Source of the DNA: Microcella sp.
GTDB taxonomy: Bacteria > Actinomycetota > Actinomycetes > Actinomycetales > Microbacteriaceae
Assembly (NCBI RefSeq): GCF_025808395.1
Contig: NZ_CP075524.1
Coordinates: forward strand, 1,798,001-1,862,000
Direction: 5' to 3'
Length of the DNA stretch: 64,000 nucleotides
This document shows, in pieces, positions 18,176 through 25,627 of this stretch. The translations under genes and the position numbers were made by a program. Positions within the stretch are counted from its first letter, which is position 1. Each line of letters starts with the position of its first letter. Below the pieces are notes generated by a model. It searched no databases. It had not been told where the DNA came from and saw nothing but the letters and a program-made list of their open reading frames with translations.

Positions 18176-19516
18176 GTGACTCGCACCCGTATCGCCCAAC
18201 TCGCCCCCCTCGCCGACGGCCCCGTAATAGTAGCCGGATGGGTCGAGACCGTGCGCGATCAGAAGAAGGTGCAGTTCGTCATTCTGCGCGACGAGTCGGG
18301 GGCCGTGCAGCTGGTCAACCCTGCAACACGAGACCTCGACGAGGGCGCCTCGGCCGAGGAGCTCGCCGCGGCAGCGCTCACCGAGACGATCGGCACACTC
18401 GCCCACGGCACCATGGTGCGCGTCACGGGCGAGCTCAAGCACGACGAGCGCGTCAAGCTCGGCGGCATCGAGGTGAAGATCGGCACGCTCGAGGTGGTGA
18501 GCGAAGCCGTGCCCGAGACGCCGATCGCCGACGACTCAAGCCTCGACAAGCGGCTCGACTGGCGCTTTCTCGACCTGCGTCGCCCCGAGGCCTCGCTCGT
18601 CTTCAAGATTCAGACCACGTTCGAGCACGCGCTGCGCACCTGGTGGGTCGAGCGCGACTTCATCGAGATTCACACCCCCAAGCTCATGGCGAGCGCATCA
18701 GAGTCGCGTGCCGAGCTCTTCGAGATGGAGTACTTCGAGACGAAGGCCTACCTCGCCCAGAGCCCGCAGTTCTTCAAACAGATGGCACAGCCGGCCGGCT
18801 TCGGCGCCGTGTTCGAGATCGCTCCGGCCTTTCGCGCCGACCCCTCGTTCACGTCGCGCCACGCGACCGAGTTCACGTCGATCGACGCTGAGATGAGCTG
18901 GATCACCTCGCACGACGACGTCATGCAGATGCACGAGCAGGTGCTGACGTCGGCCTTCGCTGCCGTCCTCGAGAAGCACGGTGCGGCGATCAACGCCGCC
19001 TACGGGGTCGAGTTGGCGGTGCCGTCGACGCCGTTTCCGCGCATCCCCTTGGCCGAAGCGCGGCAGATCGTCGCCGACGGAGGCTATGAAATTCCTCGCG
19101 CCGATGGCGACCTCGACCCCGAAGGCGAGCGCCGCCTCTCGGCGTGGGTGAAGGCCAACCACGGTCACGACTTTGTCTTCGTGACCGACTACGCCTCGGG
19201 CATTCGGCCGTTCTACCACATGCGCCGCGAGGGCGACCCGAGCATCACCAACAGCTACGACCTGCTCTACAACGGCGTCGAGATCTCAACGGGTGCACAG
19301 CGTGAGCACCGCATTGACGTGCTCATCGCGCAGGCCCGCGAAAAGGGTCTCGAGCCCGAAGAGCTCGAGTTCTACCTCGACTTCTTCCGCTATGGGGTGC
19401 CCCCGCACGGCGGCTTCGGCATGGGCCTCGCGCGCGTGCTCATGCTCATGCTCGGCCTCGGCTCGATTCGCGAGACCACCTACTTGTTCCGCGGCCCGAC
19501 GCGCCTGCTGCCGTAG
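18176..19516 (+). CDS. aspS: Aspartyl-tRNA synthetase, short archaeal-type (probably non-discriminating)
   Basis: The GTG at 18176 gives 446 residues. Longer in-frame starts upstream would run across the divergent phosphatase gene and are unlikely. The N-terminal OB-fold (VIVAGWVETVRDQKKVQFVILRD) is followed by class II motif 2 (FEIAPAFRADPSFTSRHATEFT) and motif 3 (GFGMGLARVLMLML). The bacterial GAD insertion domain is absent, so this is the archaeal/eukaryotic-type AspRS. Such enzymes often also charge tRNA-Asn with aspartate for later amidation by GatCAB. Whether a second AspRS exists elsewhere cannot be seen. Confidence 0.92.
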   Translation: MTRTRIAQLAPLADGPVIVAGWVETVRDQKKVQFVILRDESGAVQLVNPATRDLDEGASAEELAAAALTETIGTLAHGTMVRVTGELKHDERVKLGGIEVKIGTLEVVSEAVPETPIADDSSLDKRLDWRFLDLRRPEASLVFKIQTTFEHALRTWWVERDFIEIHTPKLMASASESRAELFEMEYFETKAYLAQSPQFFKQMAQPAGFGAVFEIAPAFRADPSFTSRHATEFTSIDAEMSWITSHDDVMQMHEQVLTSAFAAVLEKHGAAINAAYGVELAVPSTPFPRIPLAEARQIVADGGYEIPRADGDLDPEGERRLSAWVKANHGHDFVFVTDYASGIRPFYHMRREGDPSITNSYDLLYNGVEISTGAQREHRIDVLIAQAREKGLEPEELEFYLDFFRYGVPPHGGFGMGLARVLMLMLGLGSIRETTYLFRGPTRLLP

Positions 19517-19590
19517 GCCGGCCGCGCTGGTGTGCCGCCTCGATTCACGTCGGCGCCTCGCGCGCACCTCCCGTCACCACCCGCTCGCGC

Positions 19591-19652
19591 GAGTCGCGCT
19601 TCGTGGCAAGGGTCGCGACACATGGCGCGACCCTTGCCACATTGGGCGACTC
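19591..19652. repeat. Dispersed palindromic element, copy 1
   Basis: A perfect 15-bp stem (19603-19617 with 19626-19640) closes an 8-base loop. Outer arms GAGTCGC and GCGACTC (19591-19597, 19646-19652) pair again across short bulges. The 62-bp unit is about 82% identical to 29377-29438, and the differences mostly keep pairing, so this is a repeat family and not a chance hairpin. It lies just after aspS. Confidence 0.88.
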
Positions 19653-19681
19653 TGGCAGTGGCTGCCGCGCGCGACCGCGCC

Positions 19682-19861
19682 TCAGGTCAGGTCGACGACG
19701 GTGGCGCCAGCAGCGCCCTTCATGACCGACTCGACGGCGCTCTTCGCCGACGCTTTGGCCACGTAGTTCTCGCTCACTGCGAGGGTCTGGCCGTTCGACG
19801 CGACGATGCGCCAGAAGTAAGGCTGGCTGGTGCTCTTGCCCTTGACGATCTCGAACTTCAC
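19682..19861 (-). CDS. DUF1508 (YegP-like) small protein
   Basis: The preferred start is the GTG at 19859-19861, because AGGAG sits 7 bases before it. This yields 59 residues beginning VKFEIVKGKSTSQPYFWRIV. An ATG 21 bases upstream would place the RBS inside the gene. The F-x-W-R-I-x-A-x-N-G-Q-x-x-x-x-S-E-x-Y pattern is the single DUF1508 unit, a small beta-alpha fold found in YegP. The family's role is not established. Confidence 0.88.
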   Translation of the reverse strand: MKFEIVKGKSTSQPYFWRIVASNGQTLAVSENYVAKASAKSAVESVMKGAAGATVVDLT

Positions 19862-19958
19862 GGGGTGCTCCTGTTGTCTCATGAGCGGCCCACGCCACTC
19901 TTAGTCGCGATGCTAGGGCGCGCAGTCGCGACGCGCCAGGGGCCGTGGTCAAGTATTG

Positions 19959-20020
19959 CTCTCACCGATTCCGACACTTCGCACGCATTTCTGAGCACGA
20001 TGAGTCGGAATCGTTGAGAG
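19959..20020. repeat. Inverted repeat with 17-bp arms
   Basis: Arms CTCTCACCGATTCCGAC (19959-19975) and GTCGGAATCGTTGAGAG (20004-20020) match except for one base, with a 28-base spacer. It lies upstream of the DUF1508 gene and downstream of the next leftward gene. A GGC-rich simple stretch (about 20040-20090) follows. The function is unknown. Confidence 0.75.
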
Positions 20021-20093
20021 TTGCGGGCGAAGTCGAGGGCGACGGCGGCGGCGACGACGTGGGCAACGCGGGCGGCGCGGGCGGCGCGGGCGC

Positions 20094-20453
20094 TCAGACG
20101 TCGAAGTCGGGGCGAATACTCCACCCCGTGTGGCTCTCGAGCCGCGCCATGAGCGTGAGTGCCTGCAGCCGTGCGTGGTCGTCGCTCACCGTGGAGTAGA
20201 CGTCGATCGCGAGCGGCGGGGGCTCGCCGAACTTGGGGATTTCGATCTCGGCCCAGGCTCCGTCGCCGCGCTGTGCGCCGTCGAGCAACACGAAGGGGCG
20301 CACGGTGCGCTGTTGTTCGACTCGACCGTCGACGGCGAGGGCGACGATGGCGAGAGCATCCACTTTCGTCACCGCGCTCATGACAACGATCGTGGCGCAG
20401 TATTCCGCGGGCTGGTCGGGGCGGCGCAGCTTCTGCCGCAGCGGGTTGAGCAT
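20094..20453 (-). CDS. Hypothetical protein
   Basis: The 119-residue product (MLNPLRQKLRRPDQPAEYCA...) has no signal peptide or membrane helix and no motif I recognise. Codon use is typical of the neighbours (high G/C in third position), which supports a real gene. It contains VDVYSTVSDDHARLQALTLMARLESHTGW-like helix and strand alternation in its second half. It is flanked by an inverted repeat downstream and by the divergent MhqO-like gene upstream. Confidence 0.6.
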   Translation of the reverse strand: MLNPLRQKLRRPDQPAEYCATIVVMSAVTKVDALAIVALAVDGRVEQQRTVRPFVLLDGAQRGDGAWAEIEIPKFGEPPPLAIDVYSTVSDDHARLQALTLMARLESHTGWSIRPDFDV

Positions 20454-20560
20454 GCTCTCACGCTAGGCGGCGAAACTGAGCGCGCGCCGGGGCGGGAATA
20501 CCTCACACTTTCTATGCGTTTGCATCGATATCATTGGCGCGACACGCGAAGGAGACCATC

Positions 20561-21529
20561 ATGACCGTCGCCCCCGAAGGCCTGCACCACGTCACCGCGA
20601 TCGCCGGCGACCCGCAGCAGAACATCGACTTCTACATTCACGGCCTCGGCCTGCGGCTCGTCAAGAAGACCGTCAACTTCGATGACCCCGGCACCTACCA
20701 CCTGTACTACGGCGACGAGTCGGGGCGACCGGGCAGCCTCATGACGTTCTTTCCGTGGCGCGGCATTCAGCAGGGTCGCGTCGGCGCGGGCCAGTCGACC
20801 TCGACCGCCTTCTCGGTGCCGGCCGGGTCGCTCGGCTGGTGGGTCGACCACTTCGCCTCGATCGGCGCCGACGCGCGCATCACCTCGACGAGCTCGAGCG
20901 AAGAGCGGCTGCTCGTGGCCGACCCCGACGGGCTGCAGATCGAACTCGTCGCCACGAGCGAGCACGACCCGCGCGACCCGTGGGACTCGGCGAGTGTTCC
21001 GGCTGAGCACGCGATTCGCGGCCAGCACTCGAGCGTGCTCACCGTGCGCGACGCCGAGCAGACGATCGGCCTCATGGTGAACGACTTGGGAATGCGCGTC
21101 GTCGAGCAGAACGGCAACCGCACGCGGCTCGCCTCGGGCGACGGCATGCCCGGCGCGCTCGTCGACGTGCACGCCTCGACCCTCGCGCCGGCCGGCCTCA
21201 CCGCCGGCGGCACCGTGCACCACATCGCCTTCCGGGTGCCCGACCAGGCGACGCAGCAGCAGTGGCGAGACGAACTCGCGAGCAAAGGCCACCGCGTCAC
21301 CGAGATTCTCGACCGGCAGTACTTCACCTCGATCTACTTTCGCGAACCAGGAGGCGTGCTGTTCGAGATCGCCACTGACACCCCCGGCTTCGACATCGAC
21401 GAGCCGCTTCTCGAACTCGGCCGCTCGCTCAAGCTGCCCCTATGGCTCGAGCCCTCACGCGAGCAGATCGAGCACGCGGTGATTCCGATCGCACTGCCCG
21501 ACGAGAACAATCCGGGGGTGGCGGCATGA
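20561..21529 (+). CDS. MhqO-like ring-cleaving dioxygenase (VOC family)
   Basis: The ATG at 20561 follows an AAGGAG ribosome site and gives 322 residues. Two vicinal-oxygen-chelate modules are visible. The first begins GLHHVTAIAGDPQQNIDFYIHGLGLRLV and the second has SVLTVRDAEQTIGLMVNDLGMRVV with VHHIAFRVPD. Metal ligands are the His of LHHVTA, His in TVHHIAF and Glu in GGVLFEIATD. Members such as Bacillus MhqA/MhqO act on hydroquinones and help in quinone resistance. The next gene, an MhqD-like hydrolase, overlaps its stop (ATGA), which supports this reading. Confidence 0.88.
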   Translation: MTVAPEGLHHVTAIAGDPQQNIDFYIHGLGLRLVKKTVNFDDPGTYHLYYGDESGRPGSLMTFFPWRGIQQGRVGAGQSTSTAFSVPAGSLGWWVDHFASIGADARITSTSSSEERLLVADPDGLQIELVATSEHDPRDPWDSASVPAEHAIRGQHSSVLTVRDAEQTIGLMVNDLGMRVVEQNGNRTRLASGDGMPGALVDVHASTLAPAGLTAGGTVHHIAFRVPDQATQQQWRDELASKGHRVTEILDRQYFTSIYFREPGGVLFEIATDTPGFDIDEPLLELGRSLKLPLWLEPSREQIEHAVIPIALPDENNPGVAA

Positions 21530-22167
21530 TTCAGGATGCTCTCCCCACGATCAACCTCGACGAGTGGCCCCACCTCTTCACCGAGGGCGCCACGGCCGAC
21601 GCACCCGTCGTGCTCACCCTGCACGGCACGGGCGGCGACGAGCGCGAGATCGCCGCGCTCGGCACCGCCCTCGTGCCCGGAGCCGCGGTGCTCTCGCCGC
21701 GCGGGCGCGTGCTCGAAGGCAGGGCGAACCGGTGGTTCCGTCGGCTGAGTGAAGGCGTCTTCGACGTCGACGACGTCATCGCGCGAGCCGCAGAGCTCGC
21801 CGCCTTCGTGGTCGCCGCGCAGTCGAGGTATGCGCTCGAGAACCGCACGCTCATCGCGACGGGGTTCTCGAACGGGGCCAACATCGCACTCGCGACCGCG
21901 CTGTTGCACCCCACCGTGGTATCCCGCGTCGTCGCGTTCAGCGGCATGCACCCTTTCGGCGACCGTGAGCTGCAAGGCTCGTCGCAGGGGGTCGAGCTGC
22001 TGCTGCTCAACGGAGACCATGACCCGATGGCGCCCGCCGCGAGCGTGGCGCAGCTGGAGGGGTTTGCGAGCGGGCGGGGAGCATCCGTCACCCGTCACAC
22101 CCGACCCGGCGGCCACGGCGTCGACGGCAGTGAGGTGCAGGCCGCGAAGGTCTGGTTGGCCCGCTGA
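21526..22167 (+). CDS. MhqD-like alpha/beta hydrolase (carboxylesterase)
   Basis: The ATG at 21526 overlaps the dioxygenase stop, giving 213 residues. The catalytic serine is in ATGFSNGANIALA (GxSxG near residue 115), the acid in LNGDHDPMAP and the His in RPGGHGVDG, with the oxyanion motif LHGTGGDE. These are the features of the small phospholipase/carboxylesterase group to which MhqD belongs. Coupled with the dioxygenase it probably forms a two-gene quinone or catechol detoxification unit. Substrates are not proven. Confidence 0.87.
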   Translation: MIQDALPTINLDEWPHLFTEGATADAPVVLTLHGTGGDEREIAALGTALVPGAAVLSPRGRVLEGRANRWFRRLSEGVFDVDDVIARAAELAAFVVAAQSRYALENRTLIATGFSNGANIALATALLHPTVVSRVVAFSGMHPFGDRELQGSSQGVELLLLNGDHDPMAPAASVAQLEGFASGRGASVTRHTRPGGHGVDGSEVQAAKVWLAR

Positions 22168-22218
22168 CACTCGGCCGCGCGTATGCCAGTCTGGCTGCCT
22201 GCGTGATCGGAGGACTCA

Positions 22219-22905
22219 GTGAGCGACACCCTCGTGCCATCGACTGCGGCCATCGCCGACACCTGCGTGCGGCTCGCCGTTGAGGTTCGTCTCGGGCCGG
22301 CAGAGTTGCGGCCGATCTCGGCGCATGCGCCCATTGCCGGGCCAGCCTTGCCCGTGACCCATGCCGGCAGCGTTGACGCCTTTCTGGCAGCAATCGACGA
22401 TGCTGAGCCCGGCGCCGTGCTTGTCGTCGACAACGGTGGCCGGCATGACGAGGCATGCGTCGGAGACCTCGTGGCCCTCGAGGCGAAGGCGGCCGGAGTG
22501 GCAGGCATCGTCATCTGGGGTCGCCATCGCGATACCGCGCAAATCATCGACATGGGGCTGCCCCTGCACAGCCTCGGCGCCCGCTCGGTGGGGCCGCGGC
22601 GAGTGCCGCCACCGGGCCGCAGCATGACGGTCGCGTGGCTCGACGGGGTCGAAGTCACGAGCGACGACGTGGTCGCGGCCGACGACGACGGTGTGATCAT
22701 CGTCAGTGCCGCCGACTGGCAACGGGTGTCGGCGAGCGCGCTGCAGATTCAGCAGGTCGAAGTGGCTCAGGCCAATCGCATGCGTGCCGGTGAGAGCCTG
22801 CGTTCACAGCTCGACTTCGCCGGCTACCGGGCTCGACAGCTCGTTGAACCCGACCTCAGCCTGCGCGCCTACCTCGCCGAACGAGGCGGAGCTATCGAGG
22901 TATGA
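22219..22905 (+). CDS. RraA-like family protein
   Basis: Starting at GTG 22219, the 228-residue product has the RraA/HMG-aldolase fold signatures: GAVLVVDNGGRHDEACVGDLVALEAKAAGVAGIVIWG (split) and AADDDGVIIV. In aldolase members a G-x-x-x-R/D motif binds the metal. Here DxGLPLHSLGARSVGPR and VTSDDVVAADDDGV are retained. Proteins of this fold are often mislabelled dimethylmenaquinone methyltransferase. There is no methyltransferase motif, so it should not be counted as a menaquinone gene despite the men genes nearby. Its 3' end overlaps the convergent nucleoside hydrolase by 14 bases. Confidence 0.85.
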   Translation: MSDTLVPSTAAIADTCVRLAVEVRLGPAELRPISAHAPIAGPALPVTHAGSVDAFLAAIDDAEPGAVLVVDNGGRHDEACVGDLVALEAKAAGVAGIVIWGRHRDTAQIIDMGLPLHSLGARSVGPRRVPPPGRSMTVAWLDGVEVTSDDVVAADDDGVIIVSAADWQRVSASALQIQQVEVAQANRMRAGESLRSQLDFAGYRARQLVEPDLSLRAYLAERGGAIEV

Positions 22906-23875
22906 CACCGGCAGTTGACGAGGTGAGCATCGCGACAAGCCGGTCAGCAAACGTGCCGTCAGTGACGAGTGCGACTCGGCACGAGGCACCGTCTTGGTCA
23001 GGAAAAGCTCGGTAGCGCCCGCGAGTGTCGCAGATCGTCGCACCGCGCGACGGGCCATCGGTGCAGTCGACCTCGACCGCGATGCGCGGAAAGACGCTCG
23101 GCACGACATCGCCCGTGAGCACCCCCGCCGCGACGGCGTCGTGACACGGTGAACACCGCACGCCGAACGAGTCGAAGCCGTAGCCCCCGAAGTAGAAGTC
23201 GCTGACGGCGGCGACGAACTGCGCCGCCGGGGCACTCGACGCGGCGAGCGCCGTGCGGTGCTCTTCGGTGATGATTTCGGTCATCGTCACGTCGAGCGGC
23301 ACAAGCGTGGTCGGCCACGACGCCCCGAGCACTGCGCGCGCGGCCTCGGGGTCGTGGATGATGTTCGCCTCAGCAGCCGCCGACTGGTTGCCGGCGACGT
23401 CGGCGGCGCCACCCATGATGACGATGTCGACAACCCGCTCGGTGAGGTCAGGAATCGCCTCGAGAGCGTGCGCAATGTTGGTGAGCGGCCCCACCGCCAG
23501 CAGTCGCAGGCGCCCACGGTAACGCTGCGACAGCTCATCGATGAGGTCGACCGCCGTCAGGTCGCTCAGAGGTGTCGACACCTCGAGCGGCAGCCCCGAA
23601 TCCCCGAGTCCGTCGTCGCCGTGCACGTGCGTCGCCAAGTAGGTGACCTCGCCGACGAGGGGGTTCTCGGCACCGACCGCCACGGGAACATCGGTGCGCC
23701 CCATGAGTTCAAGCACCCGTAGCGAGTTGTGCGCGCATTTCGCCGCCGTGTTGTTGCCGAAGACGCTCGTGATGCCGACCACCTCAACGGCGTCGTGGTG
23801 CAGCAGGTAGAGCAGCGCCATGGCGTCGTCGACGCCCGTGTCGCAATCGACGAGAACCGGAGTGCGGTCAGTCAT
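22892..23875 (-). CDS. Nucleoside hydrolase (inosine-uridine preferring type)
   Basis: The 327-residue enzyme begins PVLVDCDTGVDDAMALLYLLHH, the DTDxGxDD-like calcium-binding motif. Further family stretches are GITSVFGNNTA, VAVGAENPLVGE, VHGDDGLGDSGL, LLAVGPLTNIAHAL and VIMGGAADVAGNQSAAAEANI, with the late catalytic region CSPCHDAVAAGVL. It hydrolyses the N-glycosidic bond of ribonucleosides for base salvage. No transporter gene is adjacent. Confidence 0.93.
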   Translation of the reverse strand: MTDRTPVLVDCDTGVDDAMALLYLLHHDAVEVVGITSVFGNNTAAKCAHNSLRVLELMGRTDVPVAVGAENPLVGEVTYLATHVHGDDGLGDSGLPLEVSTPLSDLTAVDLIDELSQRYRGRLRLLAVGPLTNIAHALEAIPDLTERVVDIVIMGGAADVAGNQSAAAEANIIHDPEAARAVLGASWPTTLVPLDVTMTEIITEEHRTALAASSAPAAQFVAAVSDFYFGGYGFDSFGVRCSPCHDAVAAGVLTGDVVPSVFPRIAVEVDCTDGPSRGATICDTRGRYRAFPDQDGASCRVALVTDGTFADRLVAMLTSSTAGVIPR

Positions 23876-23967
23876 GGCGGCAGTGCCTTTCTCCTCGACG
23901 GGCAGAACATCGTCAGCCCATCAGCACCCTTAGCGTCGCGTCAATCGCGCGTTCGCGCAGTCACTCG

Positions 23968-24453
23968 TCAGCTCGGCAGGTTCGCTTCGATGACCGAGAT
24001 GATCTCGGGCGCATCGGGCACGATGTTCGGCCTGAAGCGGTGCACTTCTCCGCTCGGTAGCACGAGAAACTTCTCAAAGTTCCAGGTGATCGGCCCGGCG
24101 AGCCCGTGCGCGTCGGGCGTCTCGACGAGCTCGGCGTAGAGGGGGTGGCGCTTCTTGCCGTTGACCTTGACCTTCTCCGTCATCGGAAAGGTCACGCCCC
24201 ACGTGGTGCTGCAGTATTCGGCGATCTTGCCTTCGCTCGACAACTCTTGCAAGAACTGGTTCGACGGCACGCCGAGCACGGTGAACCCGCGGTCACCGTA
24301 GGTTTTCTGCAACCGCTCGAGAGCTTCATACTGAGGCGCGAGCCCGCACCTCGATGCGACGTTGACGACGAGCACGACGCGGCCCGAGAACTCGGCGAAG
24401 GTCGTCTCGCGGCCATCGATCATCGTGAGAGGAGCATCCGTCAGTGCGGTCAT
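23968..24453 (-). CDS. Glutathione peroxidase-family thiol peroxidase
   Basis: The 161-residue protein has VVLVVNVASRCGLAPQYEAL with the peroxidatic Cys, GVPSNQFLQE (tetrad Gln, although the usual FPCNQF Cys is replaced by Ser), and GPITWNFEKFLV with the catalytic Trp and Asn. Actinobacteria generally lack glutathione, so the enzyme probably uses thioredoxin. The missing resolving Cys in the Q-motif region means another Cys (e.g. in AEYCSTTWG) may serve. It is divergent from the Cys-rich leader/oxygenase unit, 59 bases away. Confidence 0.92.
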   Translation of the reverse strand: MTALTDAPLTMIDGRETTFAEFSGRVVLVVNVASRCGLAPQYEALERLQKTYGDRGFTVLGVPSNQFLQELSSEGKIAEYCSTTWGVTFPMTEKVKVNGKKRHPLYAELVETPDAHGLAGPITWNFEKFLVLPSGEVHRFRPNIVPDAPEIISVIEANLPS

Positions 24454-24512
24454 GGCACCACGGTAAAGCGAGTGTGCTGTGAGTCACGTGAGCGTGCTAC
24501 AGTCGCCCCATC

Positions 24513-24548
24513 ATGAGCACGCTGTTCTGTTGTCGCTGTTGTCGCTAG
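24513..24548 (+). CDS. Cys-rich leader peptide (11 codons), probable cysteine attenuator
   Basis: The ORF reads MSTLFCCRCCR-stop: two CCR repeats with four cysteines among the last six residues. A TACAGT hexamer at 24498-24503 would place transcription at or very near the ATG, so the mRNA is probably leaderless. The stop codon lies inside a hairpin (24544-24566). Poly-cysteine leader ORFs of this kind are known in mycobacteria as cysteine-responsive attenuators of sulfur genes. Here the first downstream gene is an IPNS-family oxygenase, an unusual target. The reading is from sequence; regulation is inferred. Confidence 0.75.
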   Translation: MSTLFCCRCCR

Positions 24549-24566
24549 TTCACTTCTCGAACTAGC
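24544..24566 (+). promoter_or_regulatory. Attenuator-like hairpin overlapping leader stop
   Basis: GCTAGTTC (24544-24551) pairs perfectly with GAACTAGC (24559-24566) around a 7-base loop. The TAG stop of the leader peptide is in the left arm, so a ribosome stalled at the Cys codons or at the stop would change folding of this element. It lies 62 bases before the oxygenase start. Confidence 0.6.
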
Positions 24567-24628
24567 TCCCCGGTGCGCCTTCTTCGCGCCCGCCCCCCGA
24601 CAGCACAACTCACGAACAGGAAACCCCT

Positions 24629-25627
24629 ATGCGCTCTCTGCCCATTCTCGACCTCGCCCTGCTCAACGGCACCGCCGATGACGCCGCTCGCTTTCGCGAC
24701 GAACTGCGCCACGCCACCCACGAGGTCGGCTTCTTCTACCTCGTCGGCCACGGCCTCAGTGATGAGCTCATCGCCCGCATGATGCAGACGGCGCGCGACT
24801 TCTTCGCCCTGCCGGTCGAGTCAAAGCTCGCCATCGAGAACACGCACAGCCCGCACTTTCGCGGCTACACCCGCATGGGCGGTGAGCTCACACAAGGAGC
24901 CACCGACTGGCGAGAGCAGATTGATATCGGTGCTGAACGGGATGCTGTTCCGCTCGGCGAGGGTGTGCCCGACTTCTGGGCGCTCGAGGGCCCCAACCTC
25001 TGGCCGGCCGACTTGCCCGCGCTGCGCGAGGTCACGACCGAGTGGATGGACCGCCTCGGTGAGATCAGTGTGACGCTCTTGCGTTCGTGGGCCGAGGCGC
25101 TCGGGGCGCCCGCCGACACCTTCGACGCGGCCTTCGCCGGCAACGCCTCGCCGCACCTGAAAATCGCCCGTTACCCGGGGCGTGAGCAGACCGAGGGCAC
25201 GCAGGGCGTCGGAGCCCACAAAGACCTCGGCGTGCTCACTTTGCTCTACGTCGAGGAGGGCAAGGGCGGACTGCAGGTGGAGAAAGACGGCGACTGGATC
25301 GACGCTCCCCCCGTGCCCGGCGCCTTCGTGGTCAACATCGGCGAGCTGCTCGAGATCGCGACGAACGGCTACCTCAAGGCGACCCTGCACCGCGTGCAGT
25401 CACCGCCCGCCGGTGACTCGCGCATCTCGGTGCCGTTCTTCTTCGGGCCGGCACTCGACGCCGAGATTCCGACGATCAACTTGCCTGCCTCATTGGCGGC
25501 TGAGGCCCGGGGTGTGACCCTCGACCCCGACAACCCGCTGCACCCGGTCTTCGGCGTCAACTGGCTCAAGAGCCGCGTGCGTTCGCACCCCAACGTCGTC
25601 GAGGCGCATTACCCGCACTGGCTCTAG
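24629..25627 (+). CDS. Isopenicillin-N-synthase-family 2-oxoglutarate/Fe(II) oxygenase
   Basis: The 332-residue protein has the N-terminal DIOX_N domain (LPILDLALL, ATHEVGFFYLVGHGLSDELI) and the C-terminal 2OG-FeII_Oxy jelly roll. Iron ligands are His and Asp in GAHKDLGVLTLLY and the distal His in KATLHRVQSP. RISVPFFFGP supplies the Arg-x-Ser that binds 2-oxoglutarate. The RBS is AGGAAA before the ATG. Family members oxidise diverse small molecules, so penicillin synthesis is not implied. The Cys-rich leader upstream suggests the substrate or product is tied to sulfur metabolism. Its last 4 bases overlap the convergent WYL regulator. Confidence 0.88.
   Translation: MRSLPILDLALLNGTADDAARFRDELRHATHEVGFFYLVGHGLSDELIARMMQTARDFFALPVESKLAIENTHSPHFRGYTRMGGELTQGATDWREQIDIGAERDAVPLGEGVPDFWALEGPNLWPADLPALREVTTEWMDRLGEISVTLLRSWAEALGAPADTFDAAFAGNASPHLKIARYPGREQTEGTQGVGAHKDLGVLTLLYVEEGKGGLQVEKDGDWIDAPPVPGAFVVNIGELLEIATNGYLKATLHRVQSPPAGDSRISVPFFFGPALDAEIPTINLPASLAAEARGVTLDPDNPLHPVFGVNWLKSRVRSHPNVVEAHYPHWL

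Noticed and set aside
22219..22905. Annotation as demethylmenaquinone methyltransferase
   Set aside because: The fold is RraA-like without any SAM-binding motif. The old name is a known misannotation and the nearby men genes do not change that.
24629..25627. Isopenicillin N synthase / beta-lactam cluster
   Set aside because: Only the broad oxygenase family is matched. No ACV synthetase or other beta-lactam gene is near.
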